NCBI RefSeq assembly: GCF_026651855.1
Contig: NZ_CP093280.1
Span: forward strand, 4,256,001-4,320,000
DNA length: 64,000 nt
Direction: 5' to 3'
From: Pseudomonas silvicola
GTDB taxonomy: Bacteria; Pseudomonadota; Gammaproteobacteria; Pseudomonadales; Pseudomonadaceae
Both the position numbers and the translations under genes were made by a program. The notes beneath the pieces are model-generated. The model had not been told where the DNA came from. It searched no databases and saw only the letters and a program-made list of their open reading frames with translations. The stretch's first letter is position 1. Each line of letters opens with the position of its first letter. This document shows positions 18,462 through 27,074 of the stretch, piece by piece.

Positions 18462-19608
18462 GGGAGGCAGTTCCTTTGTCCAAATAAGCGTTCAAGCAGG
18501 CGCGCGGTCGCTCACGGCCAGCGCGGCTTTCAGTATCCAGGGCGCGGACAGCGCGCCGACGATGGCGGCATAGCCCATCTTGAACGCGACGAAGGGCCAG
18601 AACGCCAGGGCATCAACGGCCAGGGTCATCAGCGCCAGGCAGGTCAGCGGCACCAGGGCAACGGTCATCAGCAGCGCCACGATCACGGTGCGCACCGGCA
18701 GCGGCAGTGATGCCAACGCCGCAATCCACGACGAAGGGTGGTCGTGCGGCGGAGCGATGCGACCCTGGCGCAGGCGCTGGCGGGTCAGCAGCGAAATGGC
18801 CAGGCTGCCGAACAGGGTCAGCATGAACACCGTGGGTACCAGGTCAATGGCGATACCCTTGCTGCCCCATAACGGGATGACGGGGGCGTTGTGAAACAGC
18901 AGGGCGGCGAAAAACAGGGCGATGGCGGCGTTTATCGCGCAGCCCAGCAGGGTTTCACGCTGGATGTAGCGATGGGCCGGAACGGGGGAATGATTCATGC
19001 GGTTACACCTGATTTATTGTTAGTGTCCAGGGTGCGTACAGCGGTCATGGTTTGCCTGCGGGGGGGGGCCGGGGAAGCGTGGAAGGCGGACGACTCGCCA
19101 GGCCCGCGCTTCACCCCGGCCCCCGGGGAATCATGTCAGGGCGGTGGCGGCCTCCAGGAACGTGAGCAGTGGCGCGCTGAGCGAGGTGTCTGGCGTGCCG
19201 ATGCTGAACCCCTGGGAGAAATGGTTATGGTCAGGCAGCACCAGCAACTGGGGGTTGAAGCCGTGCTGGCTGACCAGCCGGGCAAACAGCTCGCCGGCCT
19301 GCACCTGCATTTGCACCAGGTCCAGTTGGGTAAAGCCGATCAGCAGCGCGAAGGGCGCGCTGGACACATGGTCCACGGTACTGGCGCTGTCCCACTGGGC
19401 CGGGTCGCTGCCAAAATAGGCCTCGTTGCGCGGGTCGGGCGTGTCGATCCCGAATTGTGCCCGGGCCTTGCCTTCCAGCCGAGCGTTATAGGGGCCGGAC
19501 AGCAGCACCGCGCCGCGGATGTTCCAGCCGGGCGGGTGGAACGCTTCGCGCAATGCAGTGGCGGCGACATGGGCGGCGCCGGCCGACTCGCCCATCAGCA
19601 CGATGCGT
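18190..19608. repeat. 1419-bp tandem duplication, copy B
   Basis: Second copy of the unit described at 16771-18189. It contains the chimera's GH106-derived 5' part, the second membrane gene and the 3' part of the intact esterase. Differences from copy A cluster in the GH106-derived part (about seven of ten), including codon changes Thr to Ala and Gln to Arg. Confidence 0.95.
18492..18998 (-). CDS. small polytopic membrane protein, copy B
   Basis: Second copy of the 168-residue, four-segment membrane protein, identical to copy A except one residue in the central loop. In the ancestral order this gene stood directly between the esterase gene and the GH106 gene. Its upstream leader, including a run of nine G/C bases near 19061 and the AACAATAAA stretch, is duplicated too, so both copies should be equally translated. 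Confidence 0.75.
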   Translation of the reverse strand: MNHSPVPAHRYIQRETLLGCAINAAIALFFAALLFHNAPVIPLWGSKGIAIDLVPTVFMLTLFGSLAISLLTRQRLRQGRIAPPHDHPSSWIAALASLPLPVRTVIVALLMTVALVPLTCLALMTLAVDALAFWPFVAFKMGYAAIVGALSAPWILKAALAVSDRAPA

Positions 19609-20027
19609 GTCGGGTCCACGGAAAAGGCCTGGCCATTGTCCTGCAGCCATTGCCACACCCGGCCCACATCCTGGGGCCCGCACGGCCAACGGCTTTCGGG
19701 TGCCAGGCGGTAGTTGGCCAGCACCACGGCATAGCCGTGGCGGGCCAGGAAATGGCCAATGTTCTGCCGGTGCGCCTTGCTGCCGCGAATGAAACCGCCA
19801 CCGTGGAAGAATGCCAGTACCGGCCAGCCCCCTGCCGGTGCCGCGCTGGTGGGCGTGAACAGGTCCAGGCGGTGCCGCTCGTGGGGGCCGTAGCTCAGGT
19901 CCACGCGCAGGTTGACTGCGTCACCGTCAGGCGCCGGCTGGGCATCGGCGTACAGGGCAGCCACGGCGGGCAGGTCATTGCCCACCTCGCGAATGCGTGC
20001 GGCCAGTGCCGCGCTCATGCCGCTCAT
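19131..20027 (-). CDS. HSL-type alpha/beta hydrolase (carboxylesterase)
   Basis: A 298-residue esterase of the hormone-sensitive-lipase group. It has HGGG at residues 75-78 (oxyanion hole), the GESAG elbow with Ser148, and the catalytic His in PDHNHFS near the C-terminus. There is no signal peptide, so it is cytoplasmic. The start ATG overlaps the stop of the upstream amidohydrolase gene (ATGA), so the two are coupled. In this operon it may split acyl or lactone esters of the aromatic substrate or of a ring-opened intermediate. This is the intact parent of the chimera at 17712-18461. Confidence 0.85.
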   Translation of the reverse strand: MSGMSAALAARIREVGNDLPAVAALYADAQPAPDGDAVNLRVDLSYGPHERHRLDLFTPTSAAPAGGWPVLAFFHGGGFIRGSKAHRQNIGHFLARHGYAVVLANYRLAPESRWPCGPQDVGRVWQWLQDNGQAFSVDPTRIVLMGESAGAAHVAATALREAFHPPGWNIRGAVLLSGPYNARLEGKARAQFGIDTPDPRNEAYFGSDPAQWDSASTVDHVSSAPFALLIGFTQLDLVQMQVQAGELFARLVSQHGFNPQLLVLPDHNHFSQGFSIGTPDTSLSAPLLTFLEAATALT

Positions 20028-21256
20028 GGCCGCGACTCGGGCGTTTTGTACAACTGGCCGTCCTTCATGATCAGGGCAATGTTGTGTTTGTCCTGCAGCA
20101 CGGTGACGTCCTCGGTAGGGTCGCCCTTGATCATCAACAGGTCGGCCAGGTAGCCGGGCTTGATCAGCCCCAGTTCGTCACCCATGCCCATGATCTGCCC
20201 GCCCAGTTCGGTCGCCGCCTGCAGCACTTCCAGCGGGGTGTAGCCGAAATGGCGTACCCACAGCTCCAGGTCGCGGGCGTTGCGGCCGTTGGGGTTGAAC
20301 GGGAAGCCGTAGTCACCGCCAGGCAGCAGGCGAATGCCGCGTGCGCGCAGCTTGGGCACCAGGGCTTTCTGATGCTCCAGCACGATGGCGGCATCGGCCT
20401 TCATGTGGGCCATGTCAAAGTGCGGCGGCGGGTTGGCGTCCAAAGTGGCCTGGATGATACCGATGGTGGGCGCGACGAAGATCTCGTCCTTGCGCGATTC
20501 CAGCAGGTCCAGCCCTTCTTCGTCGGCGTAGGTGCAGTGGTACAGCACGCGGAAGCCGCTGCGTACGCCCACTTTCACGGCTTCGGCGCCGTGGGCGTGG
20601 CCGGTCAGCCAGACGTTGGACTCGCGGGCCTGTTCGCCGGCGGCGAGCAGTTCGGCTTCCTCGTACAGCAGTTCGTGGGAGGCGCCGGGCTTGAGGGCGC
20701 TTTCGCCGGAGATCAGGAACTTGACGGCCTTGGCGCCCAGTTCGGCGCATTCCTTGACGAAGCTGCGCATGCCGTCGGCACCGCGCTGGTTGCCCTCGAC
20801 CTTGCCGGGGTCCAGCTCGGTCTCGTTCGGCGGCTCGCGCTCCACCGACGAGGGGATCAGTCGCGGGCCGGGCATGCCACCGGAGACGATGTGGGCGTTG
20901 AGGCTGATCTCCAGGGACTTGCTCAAGGCGCCGGCGGAGTAGGCGCTGGTGAAGCCATGGTCCAGCAGAATGCGGGCGTTGCGAGCCGCGGTCAGGGCCA
21001 GTTCCTCGGGCGGCAGGTACATGCCCGGGACGAATTTTTCCACTGAGGTGGGCCAGGTGATATGGGCGTGGGGCTCTACCAGGCCGGGCATGACGACGTG
21101 GTGGGTACAGTCGACGATGCGGGCGTCATGGGCCGACACCGTCTGCGGTGCACGGGCCACTTCGGTGATGCGGTTGCCTTCGACGCGGATCTCGCCAGCG
21201 AAGGCGGCGGCACCGCTGCCGTCGAAGATGCGGGCATTGCGAAAGACGACGTTCAT
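20024..21256 (-). CDS. metal-dependent amidohydrolase (imidazolonepropionase-like)
   Basis: A 410-residue TIM-barrel hydrolase. The first metal motif HAH is at residues 63 and 65. A Lys in AVKFLISGE could be the carboxylated bridging residue, further ligands lie in TGHAHG and YHCTYADE, and the last Asp is in GGDYGF. Members split amide, lactam, lactone or C-C bonds in small molecules. Start 21256 follows AAGGA; a longer frame at 21286 is less likely. Its place between an aromatic hydroxylase and an esterase suggests hydrolysis of a ring-fission or side-chain intermediate, but the substrate cannot be read from sequence. Confidence 0.82.
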   Translation of the reverse strand: MNVVFRNARIFDGSGAAAFAGEIRVEGNRITEVARAPQTVSAHDARIVDCTHHVVMPGLVEPHAHITWPTSVEKFVPGMYLPPEELALTAARNARILLDHGFTSAYSAGALSKSLEISLNAHIVSGGMPGPRLIPSSVEREPPNETELDPGKVEGNQRGADGMRSFVKECAELGAKAVKFLISGESALKPGASHELLYEEAELLAAGEQARESNVWLTGHAHGAEAVKVGVRSGFRVLYHCTYADEEGLDLLESRKDEIFVAPTIGIIQATLDANPPPHFDMAHMKADAAIVLEHQKALVPKLRARGIRLLPGGDYGFPFNPNGRNARDLELWVRHFGYTPLEVLQAATELGGQIMGMGDELGLIKPGYLADLLMIKGDPTEDVTVLQDKHNIALIMKDGQLYKTPESRP

Positions 21257-21297
21257 GGACTTTTCCTTGTAATTGTAAGCAGTCACTGAGCACTGGG

Positions 21298-22836
21298 TCA
21301 GGCTGTCAGTCTCTGGAGCAGGCCGCGTTGCAGTTCGCCCAGGGGCTCGCTACCGGCGGCGGTGGCGTACACGTAATGGTCAGGGCGCACGATGGCGGCG
21401 CTCACGTCGTGGCGCGCGAACCAGGCGGCCAGCAAGCCGTCCGCTTCGGTCAGGGCCTGGCTGTTGAGCACGACGCGTCGCATGCCGGTGGCGGCCTGCA
21501 GCCGTGGGTCCAGGGCGTGGGCCGGGTCGGTGACCAACAGGCGCCAGCCACCGCCGAGCACATCGTCCATGCGCCGGCGAACGCCGTCGCGCAGCAGCCA
21601 GGGTTGCGGGAACAGGCTACCGGCGGCCGGGCTGTCGACCAGCAGGCCGGTGGTCAGGCGCGGCAGAATGTCCTGGCGCGGGGTAGGGCGCACGCTGCCA
21701 CCCTGTTCGGCCAGCAGGCGGGCGTCGCGTGCGCGGGCCTTGTCCTTGTCGCGTTCGCAGATCACCGCGCCCACCGACTTGATGGTGGTAGTCAACTGGC
21801 GCACGTGCTCCTTGCGCTCGGTGCTGTAGCTGTCGAGCAAGGCTTCGGCGGCGTTGCCCTGCACACGGCCGTCGAGCACCGCTTGCAGCTTCCAGATCAG
21901 GTTGCTGACATCGCGCACGCCCTGGCACATGCCCTGGCCCAGGAACGGCGGTTGCTGGTGCGCGGCATCGCCGGCGATGAACACACGCCCCACGCGCCAG
22001 TTCTCGGCCACCAGGGCGTGGAAGCGGTAGCTGGCCTGGCGCCACAGTTGCGCATCCGCGGGGCCGATCCAGCGCTCCAGCAAGCGCCAGGCGCCTTCCG
22101 GGGTGGCGGCCTGCACCGGGTCTTCCCCCGGCTTGAGGGAAATTTCCCAGCGGCGGTGGTTGCCCGGGCCCATCACGAACGAGCAGGGGCGCTCGGGTTC
22201 GCAGTACTGCACGCTGGTGGTGGGCAGTTTGGCCAGGCCCTGTTCGTTGGCCAGCACATCGACCACCAGCCAGGGCTCGTCGAAGTCCAGGTCCTGCAGG
22301 GTCAGGCCGACCTGTTCGCGCACGGTGCTGGACGCGCCGTCGCAGCCGATCAGGTAGCGGGCCGTGACAGTCTTGTGCTCGCCGTTTTCGGCCTTGAGGG
22401 CCAGGGTCACGTGGTCGGCACTTTGCTGCAGGGCCTCAAGCTTCATGCCGGTTTCAACGGTGACGCTGGCCAGCGTGGCGATCTTGCGGCGCAGCACGGC
22501 TTCCACCGGCGGCTGGGTGAACACCACCGAAGGCTGGTGGGCCTGCGGGTAGGGCTCGGGTACCACGGTCATGCGGCGGATCATCTGCCCGTCCAGGCCG
22601 TAGTAGCACGAGTCGGTGAACGGCTCGCAGTACTGCGCCACCTCGTCGGCGATGCCCAGGTGCTGGAATACCCGCAGGATCTCGTGGTCCAGCGCGATGG
22701 CGCGTGGTTTGTCGTAGACGTCATGGGCGCGGTCGCACACATGGACGTTGACGCCTGCCTGGCCCAGCAGCGCGGCGGCGATGGCCCCCGAGGGGCCGAA
22801 GCCGACGATGGCCACATCGTAGTAGTCGGCCGCCAT
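21298..22836 (-). CDS. FAD-dependent aromatic hydroxylase, MhpA-like
   Basis: A 512-residue class A flavoprotein monooxygenase. The dinucleotide motif is GFGPSG (residues 12-17), the DG motif lies in LIGCDGASSTVR, and the FAD ribityl motif GDAAHQQPPFLGQGM is near residue 290. A C-terminal thioredoxin-like domain follows, as in MhpA and related hydroxylases. It would hydroxylate a phenolic ring to prepare it for extradiol cleavage by the dioxygenase encoded upstream. FdeE, which hydroxylates the A ring of naringenin in Herbaspirillum, is from this broad family; the match in operon partners makes a flavonoid-like aglycone a good candidate. MhpA proper acts on 3-hydroxyphenylpropionate. Confidence 0.85.
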   Translation of the reverse strand: MAADYYDVAIVGFGPSGAIAAALLGQAGVNVHVCDRAHDVYDKPRAIALDHEILRVFQHLGIADEVAQYCEPFTDSCYYGLDGQMIRRMTVVPEPYPQAHQPSVVFTQPPVEAVLRRKIATLASVTVETGMKLEALQQSADHVTLALKAENGEHKTVTARYLIGCDGASSTVREQVGLTLQDLDFDEPWLVVDVLANEQGLAKLPTTSVQYCEPERPCSFVMGPGNHRRWEISLKPGEDPVQAATPEGAWRLLERWIGPADAQLWRQASYRFHALVAENWRVGRVFIAGDAAHQQPPFLGQGMCQGVRDVSNLIWKLQAVLDGRVQGNAAEALLDSYSTERKEHVRQLTTTIKSVGAVICERDKDKARARDARLLAEQGGSVRPTPRQDILPRLTTGLLVDSPAAGSLFPQPWLLRDGVRRRMDDVLGGGWRLLVTDPAHALDPRLQAATGMRRVVLNSQALTEADGLLAAWFARHDVSAAIVRPDHYVYATAAGSEPLGELQRGLLQRLTA

Positions 22837-22839
22837 GGC

Positions 22840-23706
22840 TCAGGCTCCTTCGGCCAGGATCGGGTTGCGCAGCAGGCCAACGTTTTCGATTTCCACTTCC
22901 ACCACGTCGCCGGCCTTCATCCACAGTTGCGGCGTGCGCGCCTGGCCGACGCCGGCCGGGGTGCCCATGGCGATGACGTCGCCCGGCTCCAGGGTCAGGC
23001 ATTCGGACAGCAGCGAGATGGTTTCAGCGACTGACCAGATCATGTCGCTGGTGGTGGCGTCCTGCATGATCTCGCCATTGAGACGGCACTGGATGCGCAG
23101 GCCGGTGGCGCCAGCAGGCAGCTCGTCGGCGGTGACCACGACCGGGCCCAGGGCGCCAGTGGCGTCGAAGTTCTTGCCGATGGTCCACTGGGGGGTGCGT
23201 TTCTGGTAGTCGCGCACCGACATGTCGTTGAAGCAGGTGTAGCCGAACACGTAGTCCAGGGCATCGGCCTGGGCCACGTGACGCGGCACTTTGGCGCCGA
23301 TGACCACGGCCAGTTCGGCCTCGAAGTCGAAGCGCTCGGACACCTTGGGCACGCGCCCGGCCACTTCGTGGGCCATCAGCGAGGTTTTGCCACGGTAGAA
23401 GAACCACGGGTATTCAGGCTTGCCGCGGCCGCTTTCATTGGCGTGGTCGAAGTAGTTCAGGCCCAGGCATACGGTCTTGCCGGGCTCCGGCACCAGCGGC
23501 GCCAGTCGCAGGTCCACCAGGGGCAGGCGCGGGGCCTGGCTGTCAGCGGCGGCCAGGGCGGCTTCGTTGAGGTCGATACCCTGTTCCAGGGCTTGGCGCA
23601 GGTCGGCCGGCACATGGGGCAGGGCGGCGTTGAGGTCGATGACCTGGTCGCCTTCGATCAGGCCCAGGCGTGGGGTCCCGTTGTGCAGGAAAGTGGTGAA
23701 TTTCAT
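22840..23706 (-). CDS. fumarylacetoacetate hydrolase-family protein
   Basis: A 288-residue FAH-fold hydrolase. The N-terminal cap domain spans residues 1-70. The metal site is built from Glu129, Glu131 (FDFEAELAVVIG) and Asp161 (GYTCFNDMS). The active-site GLNYFDHANE stretch and the C-terminal GDVIAMGTPAGVG are typical. Such enzymes hydrate, decarboxylate or hydrolyse ring-opened oxo-dienoates. The start follows AAGGACAATAAA; the preceding frame extension is not coding. It begins 1 base after the dioxygenase stop and ends 3 bases before the hydroxylase gene, so it acts in the same pathway, most likely on the meta-cleavage product. Confidence 0.88.
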   Translation of the reverse strand: MKFTTFLHNGTPRLGLIEGDQVIDLNAALPHVPADLRQALEQGIDLNEAALAAADSQAPRLPLVDLRLAPLVPEPGKTVCLGLNYFDHANESGRGKPEYPWFFYRGKTSLMAHEVAGRVPKVSERFDFEAELAVVIGAKVPRHVAQADALDYVFGYTCFNDMSVRDYQKRTPQWTIGKNFDATGALGPVVVTADELPAGATGLRIQCRLNGEIMQDATTSDMIWSVAETISLLSECLTLEPGDVIAMGTPAGVGQARTPQLWMKAGDVVEVEIENVGLLRNPILAEGA

Positions 23707-23707
23707 T

Positions 23708-24613
23708 TTATTGTCCTTGTTCCTGGGAGGTGAAGAAGACGTTGCGTTGTGCGGCCTTGAGTGCTGGCGACGGTGGCTGGGAGATGCCCCACTGGTCCAC
23801 CCGGCCCTCGGGCCAGGTCCAGTCGCCCGGCGCGCCGGCCTGGTAGCTGTCGTCGATCTGCTCGACGTCGGCGGTGTATTCGATGACTTCGCCGAACGGG
23901 CCGATGAAGTAGTTGAAGGCGTTATTGCCCGGGCCATGGCGGCCTGGGCCCCATTCGATGGGGTGTTGGGCGTCGCGCATGCGGCCACCGCCGCGCATCA
24001 CCGACTCCAGGTCCGGCATCAGGAAGGCGATATGGTTGAGCGCGTCGTTGTCGGTCACGCCCAGGGCAATGGAGTGGTGGTCGCGGTCGCAGTTGAGGAA
24101 GGCCATGATCTTGGTGCGGTCGGACAGGCGGAAGTCCAGCACGCGCTCGAAAAAGGCCTGGGACTGCGCTACGTCGTGGCTGTTGAGCACGGCATGGGCC
24201 AGGCGGATGGGGCGATCGGTGGCTTCGAAGGCCTGGGCGCGCTCGTCGCCATGCACCACGCGCAGGATGCGCCCGTGGGGGTCGCGCAGGGTCAGGGCGA
24301 TGCCGCCACCGGGCTCGGTCACGCTGACCTGGTCTTCGATAATCTGCCCGCCATTGGCCAGCGCGGCTTCGCGAATCTGCCCCAGGGCATCGGCATCGCG
24401 GGCGCGCAGGGTAACGTTGCGAATGGCCAGGTGGTCGGCCTGGTGCAGGGCGAGCAGGTGGTGATCAGCACCGGTACCCTTGAGGTAAATGGCCGTGTCG
24501 GTACGCGCGGCGATATCCAGGTGCCAGACGCGGGTGTAGAAGTCCTCTGCGCGCGCCAGGTCTGGTACGTCCAGCGCGACGCTGCGCAATGCCTGAATCC
24601 ATTTGGAAGCCAT
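23708..24613 (-). CDS. extradiol-type ring-cleavage dioxygenase (VOC)
   Basis: A 301-residue type I extradiol enzyme with two vicinal-oxygen-chelate domains (about residues 1-125 and 135-270). The iron triad is likely His140 (LAHAVLNSHD), His194 (LNHIAF) and Glu245 (GEVIEYTA), at the spacing seen in BphC-type enzymes; a histidine pair at residues 179-180 could serve as the acid-base. It should open a dihydroxylated aromatic ring with O2. The upstream gene encodes a decarboxylase-like amidohydrolase and the downstream genes an FAA hydrolase and a hydroxylase, a complete meta-cleavage set. Substrate unknown. Confidence 0.82.
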   Translation of the reverse strand: MASKWIQALRSVALDVPDLARAEDFYTRVWHLDIAARTDTAIYLKGTGADHHLLALHQADHLAIRNVTLRARDADALGQIREAALANGGQIIEDQVSVTEPGGGIALTLRDPHGRILRVVHGDERAQAFEATDRPIRLAHAVLNSHDVAQSQAFFERVLDFRLSDRTKIMAFLNCDRDHHSIALGVTDNDALNHIAFLMPDLESVMRGGGRMRDAQHPIEWGPGRHGPGNNAFNYFIGPFGEVIEYTADVEQIDDSYQAGAPGDWTWPEGRVDQWGISQPPSPALKAAQRNVFFTSQEQGQ

Positions 24614-24616
24614 AGA

Positions 24617-25663
24617 TCAACCCCTGCCTGTGTGAGTCGAGAGTGCGAAAAATCGTTCGGCGTTGCCGTGCATCAGGGCCTGGACCTGGGCGTCGGTCAG
24701 GCCGCACTCCGCCAGGCGTGCCACGGGTTTGCGCTCGTGGAAATTGAAGGGGTAGTCGCTGCCCAGCAGCAGTTGGCTGGCGCCGAACGTGGCCACCAGG
24801 TGGCGCAGGGTCGGGGCGTCGAACACCAGGGTGTCGAAGTACAGCTGGCGGGCCTGTTCGCCAGGGGAAACGGCGATGCTGTCGCGCAGCGCGGGAAAGG
24901 TTTTCCAGCCCTGTTCCAGGCGCGGCAGCAGTGAGGCGAAGGTACCGCCACCGTGGCTGAAGGCCAGGCGCAGGCCGGGGCAGTCGTGCAACAGGTTGCC
25001 GGTGATCACGGCGGCAGCCGCCAGGCCCACGTCGCTGGGGTAGGCCAACACCTGCTGCAACGGCGCGGGGCCACTGAGGCGGTCCATGCCGCACGGCTTG
25101 AGGGCGTGCACGAACACCGGCACGTCCAGCGCCACGCACGCCTGGAAGAAGGGGCGCAAAGCAGGATCGGCCAGGGTCAGGCCGTTGATGTTGCTGCCCA
25201 GTTCGACAGCCACCAGCCCCAGTGTCCGCACCGCGTATTCCAGTTCGGCGATCGCCACGTCCACGTCCTGCAGCGGCACGGCGGCCATGCCAAGCAGGGC
25301 ACCACCACTGTCGTCGCACAGCTGGGCGATGGATTCATTGATGTAGCGCAGCAGGGGCTGGGCATGGTGCACCGGCATCCAGTAGCTCAGCAATTCAGGC
25401 ATCGGCGAGATGACCTGGCGCCCCAGGCCCATGTCCGGCAGGTCGGCCAGGCGACGGGGCAGGCTCCAGCATTGGTCGGAGACGGTACGGTAGTGTTTTC
25501 CATCGATCATCACGTGGCAGTGGCAATGGCCATCGTGTGAGGGGGCTTGCAGCATGGACGGCCAACCGGCCGGTACATGCGGGTCAGCCCAGGCGGGGAA
25601 CTGGGCGGGGACAAAATGGGCGTGGATGTCGATGCCCAGGTCGGGAGCGAGGTGGAAGGTCAT
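24617..25663 (-). CDS. amidohydrolase-2 (ACMSD-like decarboxylase/hydrolase)
   Basis: A 348-residue TIM barrel of the ACMSD / gamma-resorcylate decarboxylase group. Metal ligands are His14 and His16 (DIHAHF), a His in PVFVHALKP (about residue 183), a His in SHGGG and the Asp in LLGSDYPF (about residue 303). Members decarboxylate aromatic or ring-opened acids, or hydrolyse C-C bonds, with Zn or Mn. It is the first gene behind the promoter at 25664-25760 and starts 3 bases upstream of the dioxygenase gene in transcription order, so it is an early part of the pathway. Decarboxylase versus hydrolase cannot be decided from sequence. Confidence 0.83.
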   Translation of the reverse strand: MTFHLAPDLGIDIHAHFVPAQFPAWADPHVPAGWPSMLQAPSHDGHCHCHVMIDGKHYRTVSDQCWSLPRRLADLPDMGLGRQVISPMPELLSYWMPVHHAQPLLRYINESIAQLCDDSGGALLGMAAVPLQDVDVAIAELEYAVRTLGLVAVELGSNINGLTLADPALRPFFQACVALDVPVFVHALKPCGMDRLSGPAPLQQVLAYPSDVGLAAAAVITGNLLHDCPGLRLAFSHGGGTFASLLPRLEQGWKTFPALRDSIAVSPGEQARQLYFDTLVFDAPTLRHLVATFGASQLLLGSDYPFNFHERKPVARLAECGLTDAQVQALMHGNAERFFALSTHTGRG

Positions 25664-25760
25664 GGCAGGGCATTTTTATGATTGTGTGGGCTGATCCTAT
25701 ATAAAATGAATTTTAGTGGCAATATAAAATATTAAAAATATCGTATCGTTTTTTCATACA
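25664..25760 (-). promoter_or_regulatory. promoter/operator of the aromatic-glycoside operon
   Basis: Read leftward, TTGCCA, a 17-base spacer and TAGGAT give a sigma-70 promoter about 30 bp before the first gene. This AT-rich block is homologous over about 80 bp to 30835-30925 in front of the porin gene; shared runs include AATATAAAATATTAAAAAT and TATGATTGT. The string TTCATTTTATATA, next to the -10 element, also occurs in similar form in front of the HbpS gene. It is probably an operator for the GntR protein encoded at 26355. Confidence 0.7.
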
Positions 25761-25818
25761 CTCCCGGGCCCGGTAGAGCGCCGATGGGCAAGGCCATCGG
25801 CGCGATTGCCTGGCCCAG

Positions 25819-26244
25819 TCAGCGGGCTGCAAGCCCCGCAGCGTCGATGCCAACCGTCACGATCAGCTCGTCTTCGTCACCGGTTCCGCCCGACGCGCCA
25901 ATCGCGCCTACCACGGCGCCGGAGGCGTCTAGCATCAGCATCGCGCCGGTTTGCGGGACGAACGGGTGCTGAGAACTCGTGGCGATCGAGCCGAAGAACG
26001 CTGGCATTTCACCGGCTTTCTTTGCTAATAATCGAGTATTGGCCCCCATGCCGATGGCGGCGCAGGCCTTGCCCGTGGCGATGGTCATGCGCAATGGCGT
26101 TGCGCCGTCTTCCCTGGCAGCGGCGACAACGGTGCCCGCGGTGTCTACCACCACGATGGCCATGGGCCGGAACTGGTGGCTGCGTGCGGCCTGCAAGGCG
26201 CCGTGCAGAGCGGTTTGAGCCTGGTCGAGGGTGAGGGTGGGCAT
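25819..26244 (-). CDS. HbpS/GlcG family protein
   Basis: A 141-residue GlcG/HbpS (DUF336) protein, about the usual length, with the family pattern MAIVVVDTAGTVVAAAREDGA (residues 28-48) and a glycine-rich GAIGASGGTGDEDE near the C-terminus. Members bind heme or corrin, or sit as small helper proteins in catabolic operons; no catalytic role is proven for most. AAGGA precedes the start. It is divergent from the GntR gene and is followed, after 155 bp with its own promoter, by the aromatic operon, so it is probably in the same regulon. Confidence 0.82.
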   Translation of the reverse strand: MPTLTLDQAQTALHGALQAARSHQFRPMAIVVVDTAGTVVAAAREDGATPLRMTIATGKACAAIGMGANTRLLAKKAGEMPAFFGSIATSSQHPFVPQTGAMLMLDASGAVVGAIGASGGTGDEDELIVTVGIDAAGLAAR

Positions 26245-26354
26245 GACGGTTCCTTTTTATATATTAAATGAACGGTGTGGCTGTATCTGATATGATTGGC
26301 CGCGCAATCGCAACCCCGACTGCTTGTTTTTCATATTTTCTGGTGTACCTACCC
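26245..26354. promoter_or_regulatory. divergent hbpS-like / gntR control region
   Basis: This 110-bp gap between two divergent genes holds TATATATTAAATGAA at 26257-26271, which on the minus strand reads TTCATTTAATATATA and resembles the box at the promoters of the aromatic operon and the porin. TGTATCTGATATG (about 26281-26293) is a second dyad-like element. It is a likely site of autoregulation by the GntR protein. Confidence 0.5.
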
Positions 26355-27062
26355 ATGGCTCGAACCCCCGCTGTCAGCATCGACAACCGCCCCTCTACCC
26401 GCGCGACCGACCTGTATGACCAGTTGCGCGCTGACCTGCTCAACGGTCAGCTGGAACCGGGCAGCAAGCTGGTGATCGATGCCTTGGCCGGGCGTTACGC
26501 CACCAGTGCCACGCCACTGCGCGAGGCGCTGAACCGGCTGATCTCCGACGGGCTGGTAGAGAAGCGCGAATTGCGCGGGTTCGTGGTGGCGGAGGTCAGC
26601 GAGCAAGACCTGCTGGAAATCACCAAGACCCGCTGCTGGCTGGAAGAGATTGCCTTGCGCGAATCCATTGCTCGCAGGGACAGGGTGTGGGAGGAAGAAG
26701 TGGTCATTGCCCACCATCGCCTGGCGCGCACGCCCCGCTCATTGTCCCAGGACCACTTCGAGGACAACCCGGATTGGGAGCCCGCTCACCGGGCGTTTCA
26801 CCGCGCGCTGATCGGCGGCTGTGGTTCGCGGTGGCTGCTGGCGTTCTGCGCGCAACTGGCCGACCAGCACCACCGTTACCGTACCCTTTCGGCGCCCCAG
26901 GCGTTTACGGCCAAGCGTGATGTGAAGTCTGAGCACCAGCAGATCATGGAAGCGGCGGTTGAAGGGCGGGCGGACGAGGCGGTGGGGTTGTTGCGCGGGC
27001 ATATCGAGCGCACGGCCAGCATCGTGCGCTCCGACTCGCCGATGTTCAACAAGGGCCGCTAG
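26355..27062 (+). CDS. GntR-family (FCD) regulator
   Basis: A 235-residue FadR-type GntR protein. The winged helix-turn-helix spans about residues 20-85 (LYDQLRADLLNGQLEPGSKL, then SATPLREALNRLISDGLV). The all-helical FCD ligand domain spans about 90-225, with metal/ligand residues in HRAFHRAL and an ERTASIV C-terminal helix. An upstream extension of the frame from 26268 lacks a ribosome site; MARTPAV at 26355 fits the family N-terminus. Such regulators usually repress and are released by an aromatic or organic acid. Position between the HbpS/aromatic operon and the porin/GH1 operon and shared operator-like DNA make it the prime regulator of both. Confidence 0.88.
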   Translation: MARTPAVSIDNRPSTRATDLYDQLRADLLNGQLEPGSKLVIDALAGRYATSATPLREALNRLISDGLVEKRELRGFVVAEVSEQDLLEITKTRCWLEEIALRESIARRDRVWEEEVVIAHHRLARTPRSLSQDHFEDNPDWEPAHRAFHRALIGGCGSRWLLAFCAQLADQHHRYRTLSAPQAFTAKRDVKSEHQQIMEAAVEGRADEAVGLLRGHIERTASIVRSDSPMFNKGR

Positions 27063-27074
27063 CGCTTCCTCCAC

